Part shown: in pieces, positions 19,867 to 30,100 of the stretch
Layout: the number at the start of each line of letters is the position of its first letter
Numbering within the stretch: position 1 is the stretch's first letter
Source: Candidatus Sericytochromatia bacterium
GTDB taxonomy: Bacteria > Cyanobacteriota > Sericytochromatia > UBA7694
Assembly: GCA_015272195.1 (NCBI GenBank)
Contig: JACYMC010000149.1
Location: forward strand, 1 to 42,062
DNA: 42,062 nt
Direction: 5' to 3'
Position numbers and translations under genes: made by a program
The notes under the pieces: model-generated
What the model saw: only the letters and a program-made list of their open reading frames with translations
What the model was told of the DNA's origin: nothing
Databases searched by the model: none

Positions 19867-21279
19867 ATGGCGACGGCCAGCACAGTCAGCGCTGAAACCC
19901 CGGTTCCGCCCACAGATCACTGGCACTTCTGGGCTGAGTCACTGGCGCAGGAGCGCGGCTGGCTCTTTGCTGAGGAGCAGATCCGCCTGTTTGGCGGCGA
20001 ACACCGCCTACTGGCCCATCAACTGCGCTGGCACGTCCGCAGCCAGACCCTTGAAGCGCGGGGACAGGTACTGATATCAGGGCCAGAATGGGAACTGAAG
20101 GCCGAGGCGGTGGACTGGCTGCTCCCGGCGGACTATCTGGTCGCCCAACAGACCACACTGCATTACCGCCAACTCCTGTTTTCAGCCACAGAAGCACAAT
20201 TGCAGCCCCAGCTCTGGCAGTTTGAGCAGCTCAGACTTGAGGGTCTGCTGCCCTGGCCCCTTCAGATCGGCCACGCCCAGCTCTTGCCTCAGACTGATCC
20301 GCCGCAGCTGCGCCTGGAACAGATCCAGCTGCCGGGGCTCAACTGGGCCTGGCCGCTACTGGTGCTTGAGCTAGGACCGCCGGCTGAGGGTCTCGAAATC
20401 CGGCCGCCGCTCAGTGCGCTGCAGCCGGAGCTGAACTGGGGGCAGGGCGGCCTGCAGGGCGGTATCTCCAGCCAGCTGTGGCGCGATTCACAGCAGCGAC
20501 TCTATGGCTGGAGCCGCTACCAGCCGCAGCAGGGCTGGCAGCAGAGTCTGGCCTATGAGTGGCGACCGGATGCCGGCCAGCTGCTGAATCTGGAGTTAGG
20601 ACTGCAGAATCAGAGCCTGCAAGGCAGAGGCCAATATGACTGGCGCAGCCCCTGGGGCCTGTGGCTGCGCAGCGAAGCCCAGTGGCAGGGGCAGGATAAT
20701 TTCTGGACAGGCTTCTGGCTTCCCGAGCTGCAGCCACGCCTGCAGCACAGTCAGCATCTGGCCTTCTGGCTGGCGTCTGAGCCACAGCAGGCCGGTCCTG
20801 TAAACTATCGCTATCTGGCCGGTGGACGCTGGCCTGCCCAGGAACTGGGCCTGAGCGTGACAGCAGAGTCACCCCTGATCCACTGGAGCAAGGAGCACCA
20901 GCTCTGGAGCAGCGGCTATCTGAACCTGCTTTACAGCCAGAACTGGTACCCCACCACCGGCCTGCGGCTGATCGAGCGCTGGCTGCCAGATGCCTGGCCG
21001 CTGGAAGCGGGGTTCTATGCCGAGCAATATCTCTCTGGCCTGCCTGAAGCCGTGTTTGTACAGCCACGACGGCTACAGCCGTGGAGCGGCGCTTACGCCA
21101 TCTGGCACCTCAGCCCGGAATGGGGTCTGGCCGCCGATGCAGCCCTGGATCTCAGCAGCGGCCAGCCCGTACGGGCCGATCTGCTGCTGAGCTGGAAAAA
21201 AGCCCCGCTGTATCTGCACGCACTGCTGCGCGGCATACCGGCGGGGCTACAATTGCAAGTACGTTTTGAGCTGGAGTAA
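19867..21279 (+). CDS. OstA/LptD-like outer-membrane beta-barrel protein (tentative)
   Basis: OstA-like N-terminus 'LFAEEQIRLFGGEHRLLAHQLRWHVRSQTLEARGQVLISGPEWELKAEAVDW', then W/Y/L-rich alternating strands. True start uncertain: the ORF opens upstream at 19693 inside the porin gene, and 19867 is the first ATG after the porin stop. Confidence 0.5.
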   Translation: MATASTVSAETPVPPTDHWHFWAESLAQERGWLFAEEQIRLFGGEHRLLAHQLRWHVRSQTLEARGQVLISGPEWELKAEAVDWLLPADYLVAQQTTLHYRQLLFSATEAQLQPQLWQFEQLRLEGLLPWPLQIGHAQLLPQTDPPQLRLEQIQLPGLNWAWPLLVLELGPPAEGLEIRPPLSALQPELNWGQGGLQGGISSQLWRDSQQRLYGWSRYQPQQGWQQSLAYEWRPDAGQLLNLELGLQNQSLQGRGQYDWRSPWGLWLRSEAQWQGQDNFWTGFWLPELQPRLQHSQHLAFWLASEPQQAGPVNYRYLAGGRWPAQELGLSVTAESPLIHWSKEHQLWSSGYLNLLYSQNWYPTTGLRLIERWLPDAWPLEAGFYAEQYLSGLPEAVFVQPRRLQPWSGAYAIWHLSPEWGLAADAALDLSSGQPVRADLLLSWKKAPLYLHALLRGIPAGLQLQVRFELE

Positions 21280-21281
21280 GC

Positions 21282-22286
21282 CTAGAGACTTTCAGCCATC
21301 AGGCGGGCCAGATCAACCACGCGGCAGGAGTAAGCCCACTCGTTGTCGTACCAGGAAATCACTTTAACCATGCGCTTATCCATCACCATGGTCAGCTCAG
21401 CGTCCACCACAGAAGAGTAAGGGCAGGTTTTGTAGTCCATCGACACCAGGGGCTCGTCAGAGACCAGCAGCACCTGATCCGGGGCATTGGCAGCAAAAGC
21501 GCGCAGCACGTCATTGACCTGCTCAGCCGTCACGTCCTGCGACACTTCGGCCACCAGATCCACCACCGAGACGTCGGGGGTAGGCACACGCATGGCCAGA
21601 CCGTTGAGTTTGCCGTTGAGTTCAGGAATCACCAGCCCTACCGCCTTGGCCGCACCGGTGGTGGTCGGAATAATCGACATGGCCGCCGCACGGGCACGGC
21701 GCAGATCAGAGTGGGGCAGATCCAGAATTTTCTGATCATTGGTATAAGCGTGCACGGTGGTCATCAGACCCCGCTGGATGCCAAAAGCATCGTTCAGGGC
21801 TTTGGCCACTGGCGCCAGACAGTTGGTGGTGCAGGAGGCGTTGGAAACAATATGATGAGACTGGGGATCGTATTTTTCGTGATTAACCCCCAGGACGACG
21901 GTCAGGTCCTCGCCTTTGGCAGGGGCAGAAATAATCACCTTTTTAGCGCCCGCCGTGCGATGAAGGCCCGCTTTTTCGGCCTTGGTAAACAAACCGGTGG
22001 ACTCAATCACAATATCCACACCCAGTTCACCCCAGGGCAGATTGGCGGGGTCGCGCTCAGCCAGAACCTTTAAAGCTTTACCATCAACCATAATCTGATC
22101 GCCTTCGGCACGCACCTCATGGGGAAACGTGCCATGTACGGAATCATATTTGAGCAGATGGGCCAGGGTGGGTGCATCCGTCAAATCGTTGATGGCGACA
22201 ATTTCCAGCTCAGGAAAAGCCGATGCAGCGCGAAAAACCTGACGGCCAATGCGGCCAAAACCATTAATACCAATACGAACTGTCAT
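21282..22286 (-). CDS. gap: Glyceraldehyde-3-phosphate dehydrogenase
   Basis: '[19 protein letters not shown]', '[23 protein letters not shown]', '[17 protein letters not shown]'. Confidence 0.98.
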   Translation of the reverse strand: MTVRIGINGFGRIGRQVFRAASAFPELEIVAINDLTDAPTLAHLLKYDSVHGTFPHEVRAEGDQIMVDGKALKVLAERDPANLPWGELGVDIVIESTGLFTKAEKAGLHRTAGAKKVIISAPAKGEDLTVVLGVNHEKYDPQSHHIVSNASCTTNCLAPVAKALNDAFGIQRGLMTTVHAYTNDQKILDLPHSDLRRARAAAMSIIPTTTGAAKAVGLVIPELNGKLNGLAMRVPTPDVSVVDLVAEVSQDVTAEQVNDVLRAFAANAPDQVLLVSDEPLVSMDYKTCPYSSVVDAELTMVMDKRMVKVISWYDNEWAYSCRVVDLARLMAESL

Positions 22287-22469
22287 GTTGCATCTCCTTT
22301 AAAACCCTTGAGTTAACTATTCTTCAGCCTAACACGGAAGTCACAGAGCGAAAAGAGCCAGGCATTGACATTCAGAAGACAAAAAGCTATGCTTCTGACA
22401 TAGGTCAATCTAGAGTCAGCGCCCGTTAAACCTAAGTCAAACATATTAAACCAAAGGAAGGTTTTTAGC

Positions 22470-23426
22470 ATGTCCAGCCTGACAATTTTGCCCGAACACA
22501 AACAGCCCAAGTACTCCGTGAAACAAGCCTCTGAAATGACCGGACTTACCCTGAATCAGGTCCGTCTGTGGGAGCGTCGCTACAAACTGGTGGCACCCCA
22601 ACGCGCCCAGAACGGCTATCGCCTTTACTCCCAGGAAGATCTGGATTTGCTGCGCTATGCCCGCACCGAAACCCAGAAAGGCATCAGCATCCAGGTCGTG
22701 GCCGATCGCGTCCGGGACGATCGCCAGGGTGTCCTGAAACAACTGCGCGAAGAAAAACGCATCACCCCCCGCAAAATTTTTGCCAGTGACCCCCGCCGCC
22801 TGCCCAATTACGATCTGATGATCCATGCCGTGGGCAACGGGGATCCGCTGAAATTTGAGCATCTGCTGATTCAGGCCCAGGCCGGCAAAAGCTTTGCTGA
22901 AGCTCTGCGCACCGTAGACCTGCCCATTCTGGCGCGCATTGGCGAGCTGACCACCCGCAACGAAATCAATATTGCGGGCTCGCATCTGGCTTCAGCGATT
23001 ATTCGCCGCCGCATTCTGGCCCATGTGCAAAACCTGGGCGCGCCGAAGGGTTCACGGCCCGTAATTCTGGCTTGCGCTCCCATGGACTATCATGAGCTGG
23101 GCTTGTTGTGCTGCATGCTGGAACTGACCCAGCAGCTCTTTTCAACCCTTTATCTGGGGCCCAATGTCCCCCTGACCGAAATCAGCCATTACTGCGATAA
23201 AGTCAATCCGCTGGCCATTCTGATCTCGGTGATAGCCCCGCTGGAAGAGGATGCCGCGCGTGACATGGCTGGTCAACTGGCCGCCATTAACAAACACGTT
23301 CCCATCGGGCTGGGCGGCTTTGAAGCCGAACGCCGACGCAGTATCTTTGAGGCAGCTGGCCTGCAATGCTTCAAAAGCATTGAAGACATTATGGAATGGG
23401 ATGTGCTGTCCAACAGCGGCGTTTAG
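22470..23426 (+). CDS. MerR-family regulator with C-terminal B12-binding-like domain (CarH/LitR-like)
   Basis: MerR HTH 'YSVKQASEMTGLTLNQVRLWERRYKLVAPQRAQNGYRLYSQEDLDLL'; 'IGELTTRNEINIAGSH' and DYHELG (DxHxxG) in the C-terminal half. Confidence 0.88.
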   Translation: MSSLTILPEHKQPKYSVKQASEMTGLTLNQVRLWERRYKLVAPQRAQNGYRLYSQEDLDLLRYARTETQKGISIQVVADRVRDDRQGVLKQLREEKRITPRKIFASDPRRLPNYDLMIHAVGNGDPLKFEHLLIQAQAGKSFAEALRTVDLPILARIGELTTRNEINIAGSHLASAIIRRRILAHVQNLGAPKGSRPVILACAPMDYHELGLLCCMLELTQQLFSTLYLGPNVPLTEISHYCDKVNPLAILISVIAPLEEDAARDMAGQLAAINKHVPIGLGGFEAERRRSIFEAAGLQCFKSIEDIMEWDVLSNSGV

Positions 23427-23761
23427 TCCGCTTCTGAATCCGTCTCCACTGAGTCATCTGCCGCCTCTGGCCTGGGAGACGGCAGATGAAAAAAAGCCAG
23501 CTCTTTGGGGGGAATCGGTTTGGGCGTAAACATCATGCTGTCAATTGATAAGAGCTGCTCACTGACGGCGGGCTTGCAAACACCCCAAACCTGTTTTCTT
23601 TCAGGTACAACCAGTGCATAACCCTCCCACTCGTCCAGTTCACCAATAAATGGCCAGTGGGCCTGCAAACGGACCTGGGCTTCCGTGAGCTGTTCAAGCA
23701 GGGTTATCTGCCCGGGTCCATAAATCTGGGCTGTGCGTATTGAAACCAAAAATATCTGCAT
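23423..23761 (-). CDS. Small hypothetical protein
   Basis: Fills the gap between convergent and divergent neighbours; 112 aa with an acidic C-terminus. Confidence 0.5.
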   Translation of the reverse strand: MQIFLVSIRTAQIYGPGQITLLEQLTEAQVRLQAHWPFIGELDEWEGYALVVPERKQVWGVCKPAVSEQLLSIDSMMFTPKPIPPKELAFFHLPSPRPEAADDSVETDSEAD

Positions 23762-23843
23762 CTTTGCATCCGTTTAAAATTCCCTGGCAACGGGAATGAT
23801 ATATAACCTCAGATTAGCATGCAAAGATGGGAACAGAACAGAG

Positions 23844-24296
23844 ATGCAGCATAAAAGACAGACTCAGCAAGGCTTTACCGTGGTAGAACTGATGACCGTG
23901 GTCGTTATTCTTGGGATCCTGGTCGCGATTGGCAGCGTCAACTTAATCGGCGCCCAGGTCCGCGCCAAAGAAGCCGCCACCCGTACCAATATGCATCAGC
24001 TGCAGTCAGCTGTAGCGATTTATGCCGTGGATTACAACGGCACTTATCCGGCACGCATTGAAGCGTTGAACGAAGATCCAGTCACCAACCTCAACAAAAT
24101 GCAGAACCCTTTTGATCGCAAAACCGGACTGGGCGCTGCTTACGATAATGAAGACAGTGCACAGAAACCGGCCGGGCTGATTACGCTTGAAATCACGCAG
24201 GAAGACGATAAGCCGGTGTATCGCATTTTTGGGTATACTTCAAAAGCCCAGCGCATTCAACAGCAGGAGCGCCCGTTTATTTTGAGCAATGCCTGA
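23844..24296 (+). CDS. Type IV pilin/pseudopilin-like protein
   Basis: Prepilin motif QQGFTVVELMTVVVILGILVAIG after a short basic leader; start placed at ATG 23844. Confidence 0.92.
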   Translation: MQHKRQTQQGFTVVELMTVVVILGILVAIGSVNLIGAQVRAKEAATRTNMHQLQSAVAIYAVDYNGTYPARIEALNEDPVTNLNKMQNPFDRKTGLGAAYDNEDSAQKPAGLITLEITQEDDKPVYRIFGYTSKAQRIQQQERPFILSNA

Positions 24297-24309
24297 GGCG
24301 GAGGTTCTG

Positions 24310-24819
24310 ATGTCATCCGATTTTTTTAAGCCTGCCGTGACCGTCGATGTGCTGGTTCTGTGCTGGCAGCCCACGCCCCAGATCCTGCTGATTCAGCGCA
24401 AAAACGCGCCCTTTGCCGGGGCCTGGGCCTTGCCGGGCGGCTTCCTGGATGCTACAGAACCTCTGCACGAGGCGGCCCGGCGCGAGCTGCAGGAAGAAAC
24501 CGGACTGAACATTCCTGAAGTCTCTTTTTTTGGTGTGTATGGTGAGCCGGCTCGCGATCCACGGGGCCGCACCCTCACTCTGGCCTATCTGACCCTGCTT
24601 GAAGTCGCAGCACCCGTCAGCGGTCAGGATGACGCCCGTGATGCCCGCTGGTTTACGCTGAAGCAGCTGCCTGAGCTGGCGTTTGACCATGCCCGGATTG
24701 TGCGTGACGGCCTGAAGGATTTGCGTTGTCGCCTTGAAAACCGCCACCCAGAACCTTTACAGCCAAAGCAAGCCGCCGAGCGGCTCAAACAGCTGAGAGA
24801 CCATCTGACAGAAATCTGA
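24310..24819 (+). CDS. NUDIX hydrolase
   Basis: NUDIX box GGFLDATEPLHEAARRELQEETGLNI; start placed at ATG 24310 after GGCGGAGG. Confidence 0.93.
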   Translation: MSSDFFKPAVTVDVLVLCWQPTPQILLIQRKNAPFAGAWALPGGFLDATEPLHEAARRELQEETGLNIPEVSFFGVYGEPARDPRGRTLTLAYLTLLEVAAPVSGQDDARDARWFTLKQLPELAFDHARIVRDGLKDLRCRLENRHPEPLQPKQAAERLKQLRDHLTEI

Positions 24820-24906
24820 GAGCGGCTAACTGGACGCCCGGCGCTCAAGCTGGGTATACTCCATAGCAATAGGCATTCAGAAGAAGAAGGAATAGAGGTA
24901 CACGCC

Positions 24907-26556
24907 ATGCCAGACACCCCACTGCAGACACTGGCAGAAAAGATTCTAACCGATTGCTGGCAGGCTGACCCGGTTCACGCCACTGATCTGGGCATCCATG
25001 ATTACGATCACCTCTACGCCGACTACAGCCCCGAATCCCGCCAGGCTTTTCATGAGCAGATTCAGCACTATCTGAAGCAGCTGAATGCCTATACACCTGA
25101 CAGCCTGAGTCTGGATGAACAGGTCGATCTTGCGATCTTAAAAGCGCGTCTGACCACCACCCTGCACAACGAAACCCAGCAGCATATTCTACATACGCAG
25201 CCTGCCCGCTACCCGACCGAAGCCCTGATGGGCGTGCAACAACTGCAGATCAACTATAATCTGCCCCTGGATAAGAGGGTACTGGCAATTATTGGCCGTC
25301 TCAAAAATATTCCCCGACTGCTGGAGCAGGGCATGCAAAACCTCAGGGTGATGCCCGAACGCATTTCACAGGTATCGATCAGTCTGGCCCTGGACGCCCT
25401 GCATAACGGCAAACAGTTTCTGGAAGAAATCTTACCTCCCTTTTCCGGGACTGTTCCTCATTATTTTAAAGATCTGCTGGAAAGCAACACCCTGGCCCTG
25501 CGCGCCATGCATCAGTTTGAGCAATTTCTGCACAGCCTCAAAACCCAGGCCTGCGAAGATTTTGCATGTGGCAGCGACTATTATTCTTTCCTGCTGACCC
25601 ATCAGCACCAGGTCAACTACAGCATCCCTGAAATCATTAAACTGGGTCAGACCGCCCTGCAGCACACCGAAAAACTGCTGCATGAAGTGGCCGAAGAACT
25701 GGCGCCCGGTGTGGACTGGAAAACCCAGATTGAACGCCTCAAAAATCAGCACCCAGATCCCGAAAACCTGCTGCATTATTATCGCAGCGAGGCTGAGCGC
25801 ATTCGTGACTTTGGCCTGGAGCACGCCCTTTACACCCTGCCCGAAACCGAAACGCTTGCCATTATGGAAACGCCTATTTTCCAGCGCAGCATCATGCCTT
25901 ACTCGGGCTATGTCTCACCCGCACCTTTTGAAAACCATCAAACCGGTTATTTCTGGGTCACCCCGCTGTCAGCCCAGATGAGCGAAGCCGATCAGCAGGA
26001 ACGCCTGCGGGCCCACAATATCTATGATGTGATCCTGACCAACGTGCATCACGCCTACCCGGGTCAGCACCTGCTCTTTGTACGCACCAACCAGCACCCT
26101 TCAAGGGTACGCAAAAGCTTCCCGGACGTGTTTTTTGCCGAAGGTTGGCCCATGTACTGCGAAGAAATGCTCTATACTGAGGAGCTGTATACCGATTTAA
26201 AAACCCGTCTGTTCCAACTCAAAGATCAGCTCTGGCGTGACTGTCGTCTGATTCTGGATGTACAGCTGCACTCTGGCGAACTGAGTTATGATCAGGCCGT
26301 ACAGATGCTGGTTGATAAAATTGGCATGGACCGGGCCAGTGCCGAGAGCGAAATCAAACGCCACATTTTATTCCCCACCACAGCCAGTGGCTTTATGCTG
26401 GGCAAACGCGAAATTGTACAGCTGCGCCAGGAAATTGCCGAACTGCAGGGCGATGATTTTTCGCTGAAAGACTTTCACGACACCCTGCTCAGCTTTGGCA
26501 TGATTCCCCTGTCACAGCTGCGCAAGCTGATGCTGGCCCACTACCAGGCCAGCTAA
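24907..26556 (+). CDS. DUF885 family protein
   Basis: 'ADPVHATDLGIHDYDHLYADYSPES', 'HHAYPGQHLLF', 'FAEGWPMYCEEML' are typical of DUF885. Confidence 0.9.
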   Translation: MPDTPLQTLAEKILTDCWQADPVHATDLGIHDYDHLYADYSPESRQAFHEQIQHYLKQLNAYTPDSLSLDEQVDLAILKARLTTTLHNETQQHILHTQPARYPTEALMGVQQLQINYNLPLDKRVLAIIGRLKNIPRLLEQGMQNLRVMPERISQVSISLALDALHNGKQFLEEILPPFSGTVPHYFKDLLESNTLALRAMHQFEQFLHSLKTQACEDFACGSDYYSFLLTHQHQVNYSIPEIIKLGQTALQHTEKLLHEVAEELAPGVDWKTQIERLKNQHPDPENLLHYYRSEAERIRDFGLEHALYTLPETETLAIMETPIFQRSIMPYSGYVSPAPFENHQTGYFWVTPLSAQMSEADQQERLRAHNIYDVILTNVHHAYPGQHLLFVRTNQHPSRVRKSFPDVFFAEGWPMYCEEMLYTEELYTDLKTRLFQLKDQLWRDCRLILDVQLHSGELSYDQAVQMLVDKIGMDRASAESEIKRHILFPTTASGFMLGKREIVQLRQEIAELQGDDFSLKDFHDTLLSFGMIPLSQLRKLMLAHYQAS

Positions 26557-26560
26557 GGCT

Positions 26561-27037
26561 TCAGCTTTCGGCTGCTGAAAACGCCATCAGTCGATCGACA
26601 TCCAACAGGACCACCAGCCGCTGGGCATCCGCAGCTTCAGCGCTTTTAGAGCGGAGCTTGCCCACGCCCAGGATATAATTCTGGTGAATGGCCCAGCTAC
26701 CCTGTGATGGGGACATGTTAAAGTCCTGCGCACCGACATGTTGCACTTCCATCACAGCGTCCACCATCAGACCAACTTTTTCGGTTTCTGTATCAATGAT
26801 GATATAACAGGTTTTGCGCGAAGGTGTCACTTTGGCCAGTCCAAAACGCTGCCGCAAATCCAGCACCGGCACCACCTGGCCCCGGAGATCGATCAGCCCC
26901 TCAAAAAAAGGGTGGGCATCGGGCATCGGGCGTGGGGGGGGATGGGCATGATAACCCTGTATTTCCTGAACCCGGCTCACTGGGATGCAGTAAGCTTCAT
27001 CGGCAAGCAAAAACGTAACGACATAATAATCAGACAT
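26561..27037 (-). CDS. CheW-like domain protein
   Basis: 'YYVVTFLLADEAYCIPVSRVQEI...FEGLIDLRGQVVPVLDLRQRFGL...IIDTETEKVGLMVDAVMEV'. Confidence 0.92.
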   Translation of the reverse strand: MSDYYVVTFLLADEAYCIPVSRVQEIQGYHAHPPPRPMPDAHPFFEGLIDLRGQVVPVLDLRQRFGLAKVTPSRKTCYIIIDTETEKVGLMVDAVMEVQHVGAQDFNMSPSQGSWAIHQNYILGVGKLRSKSAEAADAQRLVVLLDVDRLMAFSAAES

Positions 27038-27173
27038 GGCAGACCTCTCTGGGCTGGCATTATACCGCGAAAGCGGGTCTGAAAGGCATCGCTGAAGCGG
27101 CCTGAAAAAGCGTCAAAATGATCACAAAGTGTTATTATTCTGGGTTTTCGGGTATATTAAAAGGACAGTCTGA

Positions 27174-30100
27174 ATGTCTAAACGCCATGGATACCATGCC
27201 ACCAGAGAAAGGGAAAAGCCTATGCAGGTCCAGCGCCCCGGAACCGGGCCTCTCACCAGTCCCATCCCCCCCCAGCGTCCAGAAACACTCCGCCAGCCTG
27301 AAGCGACAGGCACTTCGCCCCCTGCCGCAGACAACGGCCCAGGCATTGACAACCAGACCCAGGTTTACGGCGAAACCGTCATCGAAAACCCTGGTGCAAT
27401 TCAGTTCCCCACGGGCCAGACAGGCACAAGCCCCCTCAACCCAATGCGTGAACGCTATTTGAACACCCTCGACAGCCTGATCATGCAGGGTGTTGCACCA
27501 ACAGACGAACAAAACACGGCCCAGTTTCTGTCAGAGACCCTTGGCTTTCAGAACCCCCAGATGATGATGCATCACCTGCGCAATCTCTCGCCCGCGCAGA
27601 AAACCCAGCTGATGGACAATCTGCGCAGCCAGCTCAGCCAGCGTCAGGACCTCCCCGACAGTGCCATCACGCAGGCTTTTGAATCTGTTTTTACTGAAGG
27701 TATCAACGCCCTAGCTGCTCAGCATGGTGCGCCCCCGCCTCGGTTTGAAGGCCAGGGCTGGAGTGTTGCGGCAAGAGCGTCGGTTTACAACGCCATGCAC
27801 ACGATTCAGTCCCAAAGCCCCGAACGCCTGGCCACCGTACTGGAACGCCCTGGCCTGGATCCCCAGGGCAGCCGCAGGCCCTTAACCTTTAATCGCGAAA
27901 GCCAGCCACCCTCCCGCAGTAATCCTGATCGCTTTATGGATGGCCTGACAGATTCCAGCCTCATCGCCAAAGCTGAGCCCAATAATGGCGCTATTACCTT
28001 GTACGATACGGCCATCAGTGGCGATCACACTGAGCTCACCCGCAATATTGTGGGCAAAATGGACCTGCTATCGCGTATAGATCCGCAAAATGGCCGTGAA
28101 CTCTCGCCTGTATATACTCAGAGTGAACTGCAGGAACGCGGGCTGACACAACAGGCGAATGAAAACACCATTGACCAGGTCGTGCGCCTGCGCCAGACCC
28201 TTCAGGGGGATTGGGCTCAACGCTTTGGTGGCTGGGAAAACATGCAGCAAGCCATGAACTTTGTGATCCGTTTCAGGGGCCTCGACAATCCTGCAGTGGT
28301 TAATCCACCCATGCAGCTTGTACCTGAAAACGGCAACGCCAACGATCCGCAAACAATTGCCATGATTCAACGAATGGGCGTCAGAAACCTCCATCAGGTG
28401 ATGGCGCGTATGGAGCAACAGGATGCCGTAGCCCAGGTACAGGGCTTTCTGGCCGAAAACGCCCCTCCGGGTTCAGCAGCCCGTGAACTGAGTACAGATG
28501 GTCTGCTGGGTCCTCAAACACGGCAGGTAGTTATGGGCTTTGAAGCCGCCCTGGGATTGAACACCCTGCGGGAGCGAATTGAAGACGATCCCGACATTCC
28601 TGAAGCCCGCAAAATTGAGCTGGTGCAGTATATGAACGAACAGTTTGGCAGACTGGCCGCTGGTCAACCGTCAGCCCAGATCACGCGCGATGTGACCCAG
28701 CATATTCGGGCCCTGCTGGCAGAAGAAGGCCTGGAAATGGCACCCCACACCCGCAGCGGGCTGGAAAGCGATCTGCAGAATATGCGTGCCCTGGGTGACG
28801 GACACTTTGACCGACAGAGTGCCGAAAACCTTGTTAAAAGCTGGTTTAACGTAATGGATTCTGGTCAGGGTCAGGATTTGGCTGAGCAATTGGTGGTCCA
28901 CGAAATAGGGCATCTCTGGGAAGCCGAGCTCAACACCAACACAGATCTTAATATTCGCAGAAACTGGTCACAATTTTTCAACTCGGAACAGCCCCCAGGT
29001 GAAATAGGGCATTCCATGAGCCATGTCGCCCAGAACAACTATAACGATAGACTGCATAATGATCACACGGCTGCTTCAGCCTATGGAGCAATCAACGCTG
29101 AAGAGGACTTTGCTGAAGCCAGCCGGGTCTTCAGTTATGACCCTCAACGATTAATGCGACGTTCTATGACCAAGTTTCTGGTGATGAACTCTTTAAACGG
29201 CAGTCCATATAATACGGAACAAATTCGCAGTATGGCTGCAGAATGTGGCTACCGCCCTGAAGATATTCTGCAACGTCTCGACAGTATCCTGGGCCATGGT
29301 AACCAACCCCTCAACTTTACCCTGCCCCTGAGCCAGCGCCTCAACACAGATTACGCCGAGCTGCGCAGCCAGCTGCAAAGCGCTGCAGGCACCGGAAGCA
29401 CCATGGGAACACCGCCTGACACCACAACACCAACAAGCTCACCGCCCTTTATGAACATCATGGGTGCGGCTACAGCAGCAGCAGAAGTTGTAGCCGTAAC
29501 CGCTGAAAATACAGCAGTAACACCCGGTGAGCGCTTCGAGCAGCTCAGCACCCGCTATACTGAACTGTATCAACAGCTGAGACAACCGGTCACAAATCGT
29601 GCCGCCATCGAAGCCGAAATCCAGCAGCTGAATCAGGAAGTCCTGAGCCAGGACGATCCTCAGTTGAGCACCATTTTGGAGCGGCACGGGCTAAGCGACA
29701 CGCCAGAGTCAGGCCGCGCATTTGTAGCCGCCCTGGCGATTTACCGGGCGACCGGTGAATTTGATCGGGACGCGCATCCCGATATTGCACAACACCTGCA
29801 TCCAGGTATCGACCTTGCACTCCAGAATCCACATCTTCAGGAAGCTCTAACCAACAGAAGTTTTGAAGTCAACACCCTATTTGAGCGCTCACTGGATTTT
29901 GGCCGCCAGGGTATTGAAAACTTTGCTCAAATACAAAGAGCCTTTGAGATACCTGGTCATCGTCAGATGGAAGGCATTCGCACCGAGATTAGAAATCTGG
30001 TCACCGCTTTCAGAAGCAACCAGATTTCTGAGATTGAATTTCAGCAAAGATTACGTGGGGTGTTTCAGGAGCCTCGGTCTCAAAGCACTATGAGCTCTAT

